Source: Modestobacter muralis | GTDB taxonomy: Bacteria; Actinomycetota; Actinomycetes; Mycobacteriales; Geodermatophilaceae | Reading direction: 5' to 3' | Assembly: GCF_010682105.1 (NCBI RefSeq) | Contig: NZ_JAAGWH010000013.1 | Coordinates: 557,628 to 621,627, forward strand | Length of the DNA stretch: 64,000 nt | Shown: one piece after another, positions 52,169 through 59,808 of the stretch | Numbering within the stretch: position 1 is the stretch's first letter | Layout of the letters: each line of letters starts with the position of its first letter | The notes under the pieces: generated by a model | What the model saw: only the letters and a program-made list of their open reading frames with translations | Told to the model about the DNA's origin: nothing | Databases searched by the model: none | Made by a program: the position numbers and the translations under genes

Positions 52169-52197
52169 TTGCCGCAGCCGGCCACACCGGCCAGGCT
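52169..52197 (+). promoter_or_regulatory. Promoter TTGCCG-N17-CAGGCT of the 52205 gene
   Basis: TTGCCG at 52169-52174 and CAGGCT at 52192-52197 are spaced by 17 bp, and the ATG at 52205 follows 7 nt later. It supports CAGGCT as a genuine -10 variant in this genome. Confidence 0.55.
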
Positions 52198-52204
52198 CCG
52201 CGGC

Positions 52205-52843
52205 ATGCACGTCATGAACAGCGGCGACGGTCCGGACGACGAGTGGATGCGCCGGCACAGCGCCCCGGAGAACGAGGCGCCGGTCGCCGTCCCGGTGAGT
52301 GCAGTGCTCGCCCGTACCGACACGGCCGCGGTCATGCTCAGCGGGGTGCAGGTCCACACCACCGGCGTGAGCTTCACCCTCGGTCTGCGCTGCCGTCCCG
52401 AGGCGCTCGACCGGTTCGAGGACCGCAGCATCGGCGGCCTGCTGTGGCGCCACGGCCGGCGCGGTGAGCAGCTGCTCTTCGGCGTCGAGCTCGCCGACGG
52501 GCGCCGGGCCAGCAACGCGTCCGGGGAGGGCGACCCGTTCGGGCAGCTGGGGGGCCCGGAGGGGCTGGTGCTGAACTCGGGCGGTGGAGGGGGCGGGCAG
52601 CTGGCGGCCGACCAGACCTGGTGGATGAGCCCGCTGCCCCCGGCCGGCCCGCTGCGCCTGGTCGTCCGCTGCGATCTGCTGGGCATCCCCGACACCGTCA
52701 CCGAGCTGGACGGGGCGGCGATCCGCGCCGCCGCCGACCGTGTGGTCACGCTCTGGCCGTGGGTCTCCCCGGCCGACGCCGAGCCGGCGATGCCCCCGCC
52801 GGGGCCCGACGTGCCCCCCGACAGCTGGTTCGCCCGCGCCTGA
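52205..52843 (+). CDS. Hypothetical protein, beta-rich
   Basis: A 212-residue protein of unknown family. It alternates hydrophobic strands (AAVMLSGVQVHTTGVSFTLGLRCRP, PLRLVVRCDLLGIP) with a glycine-rich loop near residue 130, and ends PPPGPDVPPDSWFARA. No signal peptide or membrane segment is seen. The strand pattern and a WWMSPLPP turn suggest a beta-sandwich. The start is supported by a -35/-10 pair; ATG 52214 is an alternative. Confidence 0.75.
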   Translation: MHVMNSGDGPDDEWMRRHSAPENEAPVAVPVSAVLARTDTAAVMLSGVQVHTTGVSFTLGLRCRPEALDRFEDRSIGGLLWRHGRRGEQLLFGVELADGRRASNASGEGDPFGQLGGPEGLVLNSGGGGGGQLAADQTWWMSPLPPAGPLRLVVRCDLLGIPDTVTELDGAAIRAAADRVVTLWPWVSPADAEPAMPPPGPDVPPDSWFARA

Positions 52844-52926
52844 CCCCGGTTCACCCCGGGGTCGCCCCGGGTAGTCGGGCACGCACATGACCGTTCCGGT
52901 CACGACGCCCAGGGGAGGGACGAGCC

Positions 52927-53193
52927 ATGGCTGCCTGCGAGGTCTGCGGCAACGACTACCGGCTCAGCTTCGAGGTGCACGCCGCCGGCGCGGTGCACAC
53001 CTTCGACAGCTTCGAGTGCGCGATCCACGCGATGGCGCCCATCTGCGAGCACTGCGGCGTGAAGGTGGTCGGCCACGGCGTCGAGGCCGACGGCGTGTTC
53101 TTCTGCTGCGCGTCGTGCGCACGCATGCACGGTGAGGTGGAGAGCGCCCGCGAGCTCGTCGACCACGCGGGCCGGGCGCCGGACGAGCGGTGA
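52927..53193 (+). CDS. Small Cys-rich metal-binding protein (prokaryotic metallothionein-like)
   Basis: An 88-residue protein. ACEVCGND, FECAIHAMAPICEHCGVKVVGHGVE and FFCCASCARMHG provide nine cysteines and several His residues arranged as CxxC pairs, consistent with one or two zinc sites. Comparable actinobacterial proteins are annotated as prokaryotic metallothionein or zinc-ribbon proteins. A strong purine-rich ribosome-binding site precedes the ATG. Its stop overlaps the kptA start in GTGA, so the two are coupled, which suggests a link to RNA processing or metal supply; this is inference. Confidence 0.8.
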   Translation: MAACEVCGNDYRLSFEVHAAGAVHTFDSFECAIHAMAPICEHCGVKVVGHGVEADGVFFCCASCARMHGEVESARELVDHAGRAPDER

Positions 53194-53714
53194 CCGACGT
53201 CGTCCGGGTGAGCAAGCGGCTGTCGTACGTGCTGCGCCACCACCCGGACAGCGTCGGCCTGACCCTGGACGAGCACGGCTGGGTCGCCGTCGACGACCTG
53301 CTCGGGGCGCTGCGGCTCACCCGCGCCGAGCTCGACGAGGTGGTCGCGCGCAACGACAAGCGGCGCTTTGCCCTCGACGAGACCGGGACGCGGATCCGGG
53401 CCAGCCAGGGCCACAGCGTCCCGGTCGACCTCGGCCACGCCCCCGTCGTCCCGCCCGATGAGCTCTTCCACGGCACCGTCGAGCGGTTCCTCGCAGCGAT
53501 CTGGGCCGAGGGACTGCGGCCGGGCGCCCGGCACGCGGTGCACCTGAGCGTCGACAGGGAGACGGCCGAGCAGGTGGGCGCGCGCCGGGGGAGGCCCGTC
53601 GTCCTGCGCGTGGACGCCGCCGCGATGACGCGGGACGGCGCCACCTTCACCCGCTCGGCGAACGGGGTGTGGCTGGTCGACGCCGTGCCCCCGCAGTACC
53701 TGACCCGGCGCTGA
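53190..53714 (+). CDS. kptA: RNA 2'-phosphotransferase (Tpt1/KptA family)
   Basis: A 174-residue KptA. The conserved catalytic set is visible: LSYVLRHHPDSVGLTLDEHGWV (Arg and His), RFALDETGTRIRASQGHS (Arg), ELFHGTVERFL and HAVHLSVDRETAEQVGARRG (Arg/His of the NAD site). The family removes an internal 2'-phosphate with NAD+; in eukaryotes this finishes tRNA splicing, while the bacterial role is unclear. GTG 53190 overlaps the upstream metal-binding gene by 4 bp. Confidence 0.93.
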   Translation: MTDVVRVSKRLSYVLRHHPDSVGLTLDEHGWVAVDDLLGALRLTRAELDEVVARNDKRRFALDETGTRIRASQGHSVPVDLGHAPVVPPDELFHGTVERFLAAIWAEGLRPGARHAVHLSVDRETAEQVGARRGRPVVLRVDAAAMTRDGATFTRSANGVWLVDAVPPQYLTRR

Positions 53715-53724
53715 GGGCGCCGGG

Positions 53725-54303
53725 CTACAGCGCGGAGGCCCGGCTCAGCAGGTCGCGCAGGCCGGCGTCCAGGACGGCCTGCGCCTGCGCCGGGTCGGCC
53801 AGGTAGCCGGCGACCATCGCGCCGTCGCGCAGCACCAGCCAGTGCCGGGCCGCCCGGGCCGGGTCGGGGTGCCCGGCGGCGGCGAACGCGGCCCGGACGG
53901 CGCCCTCCAGCCACTCGCGGTGCACCCGCACGGCCTGGCGCACCGGGCTCGCCGGATCGGGGTCCTCGGCCGCGGCGTTGATGAAGGCGCAGCCGCGGAA
54001 GCCGACGCCGCACACCGAGTCGCCGACCAGCGTGGTGAGCCCGTGCAGCCACCGGGCGGCCGCGGCCGGGTCGGCCGGGGGCTCGCCGGCCTGTGCGCGC
54101 ACCGACCGGTCGACACCGGTCAGGTAGGCCACGACCAGGTCCTCCTTGCCGGGGAAGTGCCGGTAGAAGGTGGCCCGGGTGACCGCGGCCTCGGCGACCA
54201 CCCGGTCGACGCCGACCCCGCGCAGGCCCTCGGCGTAGAACAGCGCCGAGGCGGTGCGCAGCAGGCGCTCCCGGGCCTCCGACGTCCTGGTCGCGGTGGT
54301 CAC
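53725..54303 (-). CDS. TetR-family regulator, divergent from Ohr
   Basis: A 192-residue TetR protein. RERLLRTASALFYAEGLRGVGVDRVVAEA and TRATFYRHFPGKEDLVVAYL form the helix-turn-helix; the ligand domain follows, with two Cys residues (GDSVCGVGFRGCAFI). GTG 54303 is used because TACCGT lies 7 nt upstream; GTG 54312 would add three residues. The two Cys residues could sense peroxide, but that is only suggestive. A 16-bp palindrome lies between it and the divergent hydroperoxide-resistance gene, its likely target. Confidence 0.85.
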   Translation of the reverse strand: MTTATRTSEARERLLRTASALFYAEGLRGVGVDRVVAEAAVTRATFYRHFPGKEDLVVAYLTGVDRSVRAQAGEPPADPAAAARWLHGLTTLVGDSVCGVGFRGCAFINAAAEDPDPASPVRQAVRVHREWLEGAVRAAFAAAGHPDPARAARHWLVLRDGAMVAGYLADPAQAQAVLDAGLRDLLSRASAL

Positions 54304-54310
54304 GGTGATC

Positions 54311-54316
54311 ACGGTA
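54311..54316 (-). promoter_or_regulatory. -10 box of the TetR gene
   Basis: TACCGT on the minus strand, 7 nt before GTG 54303. Confidence 0.5.
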
Positions 54317-54366
54317 ACCCCCTGTTGACGCTAGTCGGGGCGGCGTGCTGGAATCGGGACAGCAGG

Positions 54367-54382
54367 GAGAACGATCGTTCTC
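54367..54382. promoter_or_regulatory. TetR operator before ohr
   Basis: GAGAACGATCGTTCTC is a perfect 16-bp palindrome, 31 bp before the ohr start. AACGATCGTT is a common core of TetR operators. Confidence 0.7.
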
Positions 54383-54413
54383 TCTACCGGATGTCCGAGC
54401 AGGAGGCCCACCC

Positions 54414-54836
54414 ATGGCTGCCGTCTACACCGCCCTCGCCACCGCCACCGGGGAGGGCCGCAACGGCCACACCCGCACCTCCGACGGCACCATCGACCTC
54501 GACCTCACGGTGCCCACCGAGATGGGCGGCCCCGGCGGTGGCGCCAACCCCGAGCAGCTCTTCGCCGCCGGCTACGCCGCCTGCTTCCACGGCGCGCTGA
54601 AGATGGTCGCCGGCAAGCAGAAGGTGGCCTTCACCGACTCCGCGGTGACCGCCGAGGTCGGCATCGGCCCGAACGACGCCGGCGGCTTCGCCCTCGAGGT
54701 CACTCTGCGGGTCGAGCTGGGTGGCATCGAGCAGTCCGCCGCCGAGGCCCTCGTCGAGGCCGCCCACCAGGTGTGCCCGTACTCCAACGCCACCCGCGGC
54801 AACGTCCCGGTCACCCTCGAGGTCGAGACCGCCTGA
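54414..54836 (+). CDS. ohr: Organic hydroperoxide resistance protein
   Basis: A 140-residue OsmC/Ohr-fold peroxidase. GYAACFHGALKMVA holds the peroxidatic Cys and CPYSNATRGN the resolving Cys, both in the standard Ohr contexts. GRNGHTRTSDGTIDLDL provides the usual Arg-bearing N-terminal segment. It reduces lipid and organic hydroperoxides with lipoylated partners. AGGAGG lies 7 nt before the ATG. Ohr is normally controlled by the MarR protein OhrR; here the adjacent regulator is TetR-type. A hairpin element follows the stop. Confidence 0.93.
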   Translation: MAAVYTALATATGEGRNGHTRTSDGTIDLDLTVPTEMGGPGGGANPEQLFAAGYAACFHGALKMVAGKQKVAFTDSAVTAEVGIGPNDAGGFALEVTLRVELGGIEQSAAEALVEAAHQVCPYSNATRGNVPVTLEVETA

Positions 54837-54838
54837 AG

Positions 54839-54895
54839 AAGGACCCCCTCGCCCCCCCCGCCACGCTCCGCGCGGCGGGACCCTGCGAGGGGGCC
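54839..54895 (+). repeat. AAGGACC hairpin element, downstream of ohr
   Basis: Starts AAGGACC 2 nt after the stop and closes with GCGAGGGGGCC. The outer stem CCCCCTCGC/GCGAGGGGG is a perfect 9 bp, with an inner CCCGCC/GGCGGG pairing. Confidence 0.75.
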
Positions 54896-54989
54896 GGGGA
54901 CCGGGGGGAGGGTGGTGCCGTCAGGGCCTGCCCTCCCCCGTTCGCGTCCCGGGCGGAATCCCCCCGCGACGCGGTGCCTTGGGCTGGGC

Positions 54990-55770
54990 ATGCAGATCGA
55001 CCTCTCCGGCCGCACCGCCCTCGTCACCGGCTCCTCCCAGGGCATCGGCCTGGCGATCGCCACCGGCCTGGCCGGAGCCGGCGCCGCCGTCGTCCTCACC
55101 GGCCGGGACGCCGCGAAGCTCGATGCCGCCGCGGCCGGCATCGACGGCCGGGTGACCACCGTCGCCGGCGACGTCACCACCGACGAGGGGACGACGCAAC
55201 TGCTCGCCGCCGTGCCCGACGTCGACGTGCTGGTCAACAACCTGGGGATCTTCGGCGCGAAGCCGGCTCTGGAGATCACCGACGACGAGTGGCGCCGCTA
55301 CTTCGAGACCAACGTGCTGACCTCGGTGCGGCTCACCCGCGCCTACCTGCCCGGCATGGTCGAGCGCGGCTGGGGCCGGGTGCAGTACATCGCCAGCGAC
55401 TCGGCCGTGGTCGTGCCCGCCGAGATGATCCTCTACGGGATGACCAAGACGGCGCTGCTCGCGGTCTCCCGCGGCAACGCCTGCGGAGGCCGCCGGCTCC
55501 GGGGTCGCGGTCAACTCCGTGATCGCCGGCCCCACCCACACCGGCGGCGTCGAGGACTTCGTCCGCTCCCTGGTCGGCGACGACCTGCCCTGGGACGACG
55601 CCCAGCGGGAGTTCATGCGCACGCACCGGCCGCGGTCGCTGATCCAGCGGCTGATCGAGCCGGAGGAGATCGCCGACATGTGCGTCTACCTCGCCTCCCC
55701 GCTGGCCTCGGCCACGACCGGCGGCGCGCTGCGGGTCGACGGCGGCTACGTGGACGCGATCCTGCCGTAA
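54990..55770 (+). pseudogene. SDR gene interrupted by a frameshift
   Basis: The first part (54990 to about 55480) encodes a normal SDR: VTGSSQGIGLAIATGLAGAG, LVNNLGIFGAK and LYGMTKTALLAVSRG. The frame then changes: the rest (from about 55484) reads VIAGPTHTGGVEDFV and ends SATTGGALRVDGGYVDAILP in the +1 frame, stopping at 55768-55770. Removing one base near the T at 55482 would restore GCG GAG GCC GCC and a roughly 259-residue protein. The total length of 781 bp fits a single-base insertion. Either a pseudogene, a sequencing error or recoding. Confidence 0.85.
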
Positions 55771-55793
55771 CGCAGGCCCGCGACTCTGGGCCC

Positions 55794-56834
55794 ATGACCT
55801 TCGCCGTCCCGGTCGTGGACATCTCCAGCTACGTGCACGACGGGACGCCGGAGCAGCGCGCGACGACCGCACGCGCGATGGACGACGCCTGCCGCACGGT
55901 CGGGTTCGTCCAGGTCGTCGGCCACGGGGTGCCCGACGCGGTCGCCACCGGGCTGGCCGGGGCGATGGACGCCTTCTTCGGCCTGCCGCTGGAGGCCAAG
56001 AACGGCTGGCGCACCCCGCCGGAGGTCAACCGCGGCTACAGCCCGCCGAAGAGCGAGTCGCTGTCGCTGTCGCTGGGCGTGGAGGCCGCGAGCCGGATGA
56101 ACGACTTCTTCGAGGCGTTCAACGTGGGCGCCTCGCAGGCCACCTACCCGCACGCCCCCGGGTTGCCCCAGCCCGACTACGCCGCGAACACCTGGCCCGA
56201 CGTCCCCGGGTTCGAGCCCGCCGTCGGGGCCTGGTTCACCGAGGCCGCCCGGGTCGCTCGCACCCTCACCCGGGTCTTCGCCGACTCCCTGGGACTGGCG
56301 CCGGACTTCTTCGCCCGGCTCACCGGCCACTCGCTCGACGTGCTGCGGATGAACAACTACGCCCTGCCCGAGGGCACCGTGCGCCTCGACGGCGACCTCA
56401 CCGGCATGGGCGAGCACACCGACTACGGCATCGTCACCGTGCTGTGGGCCGACCGGGTCGCGGGCCTGCAGGTGCTCGGTGGCGACGGCGACTGGCACGA
56501 CGTCATGCCCGCCGAGGGTGCGCTGCTGGTCAACCTCGGCGACGTCACCGCCCGGCTGACCAACGAGCGGTGGCTGTCGACCCTGCACCGGGTCAAGCCG
56601 CCGATCGTCGACGGCACCATCGTCCGCCGCCGGTCAGCGGCGTTCTTCCACGACGGGGACGTCGACGCGCTGATCACCACCCTGCCCTCCTGCCTGGAGC
56701 CGGGGGAGGAGCCGCGGTACCTCCCGGTCACGGTCGGGGAGCACGTGGCCGCGAAGCTGCGCGGCTCCCGGGCCGGGGTGGTCAACACCGCCGCCGATCG
56801 GGAGGCCGCCCGGGTGCTCGCCGCCCGGTCGTAG
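55794..56834 (+). CDS. Isopenicillin N synthase-like 2OG/Fe(II) dioxygenase
   Basis: A 346-residue enzyme of the IPNS/2-oxoglutarate oxygenase group. VVDISSYVHDG starts the DIOX-N domain with GFVQVVGHGV. The iron site is GEHTDYGIVTVL (His, Asp) and TLHRVKPP (distal His), and RRRSAAFFHDG gives the Arg for 2-oxoglutarate. It is followed 9 nt later by an SDR gene and preceded by the frameshifted SDR; the three could belong to one pathway. The ATG has GACTCT 6 nt upstream, a weak leaderless -10. Substrate unknown. Confidence 0.9.
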   Translation: MTFAVPVVDISSYVHDGTPEQRATTARAMDDACRTVGFVQVVGHGVPDAVATGLAGAMDAFFGLPLEAKNGWRTPPEVNRGYSPPKSESLSLSLGVEAASRMNDFFEAFNVGASQATYPHAPGLPQPDYAANTWPDVPGFEPAVGAWFTEAARVARTLTRVFADSLGLAPDFFARLTGHSLDVLRMNNYALPEGTVRLDGDLTGMGEHTDYGIVTVLWADRVAGLQVLGGDGDWHDVMPAEGALLVNLGDVTARLTNERWLSTLHRVKPPIVDGTIVRRRSAAFFHDGDVDALITTLPSCLEPGEEPRYLPVTVGEHVAAKLRGSRAGVVNTAADREAARVLAARS

Positions 56835-56837
56835 CGT
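56832..56837 (+). promoter_or_regulatory. -10 box of the SDR gene, overlapping the dioxygenase stop
   Basis: TAGCGT, 6 nt before GTG 56844. Its first three bases are the TAG stop codon of the dioxygenase gene. Confidence 0.55.
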
Positions 56838-56843
56838 GGGCGC

Positions 56844-57614
56844 GTGTCCCGCGTCCTGATCACCGGCTCCACCGACGGCCTCGGTCTGCTGGCCGGGCAG
56901 CTGCTCGCCGCCGACGGCCACGCCGTCACTCTGCACGCCCGCACCGACGCCCGGGCGGACGACGCCCGGGCCGCGCTGCCGGCCGCCGAGGGGGTGGTGG
57001 TCGGCGACCTGTCCACGATCGCCGGCATGCGTGCGGTCGCCGCGCAGGCCGAGGACGCCGGCCGGTTCGACGCCGTCGTCCACAACGCCGCCGTCGGCTA
57101 CCAGGAGCTGCAGCGGGTCGAGACCGGGGACGGTCTGGCCCACGTCTTCGCGGTCAACGTGCTCGCCCCCTACCTGCTCACCGCGCTGCTGACCCCGCCC
57201 GACCGGCTGGTGTACCTCAGCTCGGGCATGCACCGCGGCGGCGACCCGGCGCTGGACGACCTGCAGTGGACCCGGCGGCGGTGGAACGGCTCGCAGGCCT
57301 ACGCCGACAGCAAGCTGTGGGACGCCGTCCTGTCCGCCGCCGTTGCCCGGCGCCGGCCCGACGTGCTCGCCAACTCCGTGGACCCGGGGTGGGTGGCCAC
57401 CCGGATGGGCGGGCCCGGAGCCTCGGACGACCTGGCGCAGGGCCCGGTCACCCAGGCCTGGCTCGCCGTCTCCGACGGCGACGAGGCCCGCACCAGCGGC
57501 GGCCACTGGTACCACCGCGCCCGGCGCGCGACCCATCCGGCGGTGTCCGACGTCGCCGTCCAGGACGGCCTGCTCGCGGCCTGCGCGGAGCTCAGCGGCG
57601 TCCCGCTGCCCTGA
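56844..57614 (+). CDS. SDR-family NAD(P)-dependent oxidoreductase
   Basis: A 256-residue SDR of the retinol-dehydrogenase-like group. VLITGSTDGLGLLAGQLLAADGH is the cofactor loop, VVHNAAVGY replaces NNAG, LVYLSSGMHRGG holds the catalytic Ser and YADSKLWDAVL the YxxxK. Three consecutive residues (DPGWVATRMG) follow the usual PG motif. The start is supported by TAGCGT 6 nt upstream, so it may be transcribed separately from the dioxygenase gene it follows. Substrate unknown. Confidence 0.88.
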   Translation: MSRVLITGSTDGLGLLAGQLLAADGHAVTLHARTDARADDARAALPAAEGVVVGDLSTIAGMRAVAAQAEDAGRFDAVVHNAAVGYQELQRVETGDGLAHVFAVNVLAPYLLTALLTPPDRLVYLSSGMHRGGDPALDDLQWTRRRWNGSQAYADSKLWDAVLSAAVARRRPDVLANSVDPGWVATRMGGPGASDDLAQGPVTQAWLAVSDGDEARTSGGHWYHRARRATHPAVSDVAVQDGLLAACAELSGVPLP

Positions 57615-57720
57615 CCCCGGCGCGTCGCGGGCTGTGGCTGCACCGGTTCCACAGCCGGTCGTGTGATCCTGGGCGTTGGTCGACCGCACCCCATCCCCCA
57701 GCACGCCCCGGAGGTCGTCG

Positions 57721-59247
57721 ATGGAGCCCGGCGAGTCCGCGAGGCCGTTGCCTCCCCGGCTGGACCCCCGCGCGGGGAAGACCCCGCGCACGCTCGGCGG
57801 CGCCACGGCGTCCCGGTCTGCTGGGGGCGAGCAGGTGAGCCCGACGCGCCGGCTGGCCGTGGGTGTCCGGGCGCTGGCCGCGGTGCTGAGCGTCCTGGTG
57901 CTCGCCGGCAGCGGCTGGGGCTGGTACCTGGCCAAGGTCGCCGAGGCCAGCCTGAGCCGCACCGACGCGATCCCCACCGACGGCAACGTCGACGCGCAGG
58001 GCAACGGCGGCGAGGCGATGAACCTGCTGCTGGTGGGCCGGGACTCCCGCGCCGGGCTGACCCCCGAGCAGCAGGCGGAGTACGTCACCGGCGACACGTC
58101 CGGGCTGCTCAACACCGACACGATGATGCTGGTGCACGTGCCCGCCGACGGGTCCGCGGCCTCCTTCGTCAGCCTCCCGCGCGACCTGTACGTGCCCATC
58201 CCCGGCAGCGGCGAGGGCAAGCTCAACTCCGCCTACGGCGGCGGCTACAACGCCGCCGAGGGCGAGGACGCCGAGCGGGACGCCGCCGGTGCCCAGGCAC
58301 TGATCCGCACGGTCAGCCAGCTCTCCGGCCTGCAGATCGACCACTACGCCGAGATCAACCTGCTCGGCTTCATCAACCTCAGCACCATCGTCGGCGGCGT
58401 CGAGGTCAACATCTGCGAGGCCGTCGACGACACCGTCACCGGCGCACACTTCGACGCCGGCCCCCAGACGCTCAGCGGGAGTCAGGCGCTGCTGTTCGTG
58501 CGCCAGCGGCACGGCCTCCCGTCCGAGCTCGACCGCCAGCGCCGCCAGCAGGTCTACATCGCCGGGATGCTGCGCAACCTGCTGTCCAAGGACCTGCTGC
58601 TGGACCTGTCCAAGCAGCAGCAGATCGTCAAGCAGGTCGGCAGCAGCGTCACCTTCGACGACGACCTCGACGTGTTCGAGCTGGCCGCGCAGCTCCAGTC
58701 GGTGCAGCCGAGCGACATCTCCTTCCAGACCCTGCCCGGGCTGAAGGACGACACCGTCGACGGGGCCGCGGTGCTCGTGCCCTCGGACGCCGACGCGCTG
58801 AAGGAGTTCTTCGCGTCGCTGAGCCAGCCGAAGGAGGAGCCGGCGGCCGAGACCCCCGCGCCCGTCGACCTGGTCGCGCCGTCCGAGGTCACGGTCAGCG
58901 TGCTCAACGGCTCGGGCGTCACCGGCGCCGCCGCGACCGCGGCCACGGCGCTGGGCACGGCCGGCTTCGTGGCCAGCAGCGGCGGCAACGCCCCGGCCAA
59001 CACCGAGCTCACCACGATCACCCACGCCCCCGGTGACGAGGGCAAGGCGGCTGCGCTGGCCGCCCAGGTGCCCGGTGCCGCGGTGACCGCCGACGCCGCG
59101 GTCCTCGCCGGGACGGTGCAGCTGACGCTCGGCAAGGACTTCAACGCCGTCGGCCAGGCGGTCGACGCCCCGCCCCCGGTGCCGGCCGAGCCGGGCACCT
59201 ACGCGACCAGCGAGCGCACCGCGGACGACACCAGCTGCATCGCCTGA
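57721..59247 (+). CDS. LytR-CpsA-Psr family glycopolymer transferase
   Basis: A 508-residue membrane-anchored protein. A basic cytoplasmic start of about 45 residues leads to one membrane helix (about 47-68). The LCP domain (about 100-290) has VGRDSRAG, NTDTMMLVHVP, SLPRDLYVPIPG, KLNSAYGGGY and VRQRHGLPSELDRQRRQQ, with the Arg and Asp residues that bind the pyrophosphate lipid. A LytR_C domain follows (about 390-480: VTVSVLNGSGVTGAAA). It attaches wall polymers to peptidoglycan. ATG 57721 is chosen for the perfect GGAGGT 5 nt upstream; the in-frame TTG 57676 is unlikely. Confidence 0.92.
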   Translation: MEPGESARPLPPRLDPRAGKTPRTLGGATASRSAGGEQVSPTRRLAVGVRALAAVLSVLVLAGSGWGWYLAKVAEASLSRTDAIPTDGNVDAQGNGGEAMNLLLVGRDSRAGLTPEQQAEYVTGDTSGLLNTDTMMLVHVPADGSAASFVSLPRDLYVPIPGSGEGKLNSAYGGGYNAAEGEDAERDAAGAQALIRTVSQLSGLQIDHYAEINLLGFINLSTIVGGVEVNICEAVDDTVTGAHFDAGPQTLSGSQALLFVRQRHGLPSELDRQRRQQVYIAGMLRNLLSKDLLLDLSKQQQIVKQVGSSVTFDDDLDVFELAAQLQSVQPSDISFQTLPGLKDDTVDGAAVLVPSDADALKEFFASLSQPKEEPAAETPAPVDLVAPSEVTVSVLNGSGVTGAAATAATALGTAGFVASSGGNAPANTELTTITHAPGDEGKAAALAAQVPGAAVTADAAVLAGTVQLTLGKDFNAVGQAVDAPPPVPAEPGTYATSERTADDTSCIA

Positions 59248-59250
59248 CCT

Positions 59251-59277
59251 CCGCCGTCCCGGGCCCCGGGACGGCGG
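59251..59277 (+). terminator. Hairpin terminator after the LCP gene
   Basis: CCGCCGTCCCGGG and CCCGGGACGGCGG form a 13-bp palindrome 3 nt after the stop. Confidence 0.75.
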
Positions 59278-59471
59278 ACGTCACCAGAGGACGCGGTCGA
59301 CCGGCCGGACCGTGCCCCGCAGGCGGCCGAGGAGACACGGTCCGGGGTCTCGTCCTGCCGCTCCAGCGCGCCCGGGGCGTCGGTGAGCGTCCTCCGCACG
59401 ACCGGACGGTGCGGGTCCGCCCCGGCCGCGTCGACCAGCCCGGGGCGCACGTCCCCGGCTGGTCCGCCGGC

Positions 59472-59762
59472 TCAGGCGGCGAGGGCCTCGGTCCGGCGCG
59501 GGAGCAGTGCAGGGAGCTCGAAGCCGGACAGGGCGCGGACGTCGTCCTCGTCGTCGTCCTCGGCCGACCAGGTGGCGGGCTCGACCAGGGCGACGGGCTC
59601 GTCGTCGTCGTCCGCGGCGGCCTCCTCGACCGGGGCGTCCCAGTTCTCGGCCAGCGCGGCGATGGTCGCCATCGCCTCGTCGAACAGCTGCTCGACGAGT
59701 GCGTGTCCGGCGGACGCGACCGCCTCGGTGGAGAAGGTGCCGTCGAAGAGGAGTCCAGTCAC
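59472..59762 (-). CDS. Acidic small protein, function unknown
   Basis: A 96-residue protein. The first 45 residues are helical (VASAGHALVEQLFDEAMATIAAL) and the middle is highly acidic (EEAAADDDDEPV, SAEDDDEDDV). It has no signal peptide or known domain. GTG 59762 follows AGGA by 4 nt; GTG 59786 is an alternative. It resembles the 46416-46874 protein in plan (helical head, acidic tail) but not clearly in sequence. Confidence 0.6.
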   Translation of the reverse strand: MTGLLFDGTFSTEAVASAGHALVEQLFDEAMATIAALAENWDAPVEEAAADDDDEPVALVEPATWSAEDDDEDDVRALSGFELPALLPRRTEALAA

Positions 59763-59808
59763 GCCGTCCTCATCGGCAGTCGACACGTCGACCGTGACGA
59801 CGGGTGGG

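Noticed and set aside
54990..55770. Programmed frameshift in the SDR gene
   Set aside because: No slippery heptamer or strong downstream structure was recognised, so a simple insertion is preferred.
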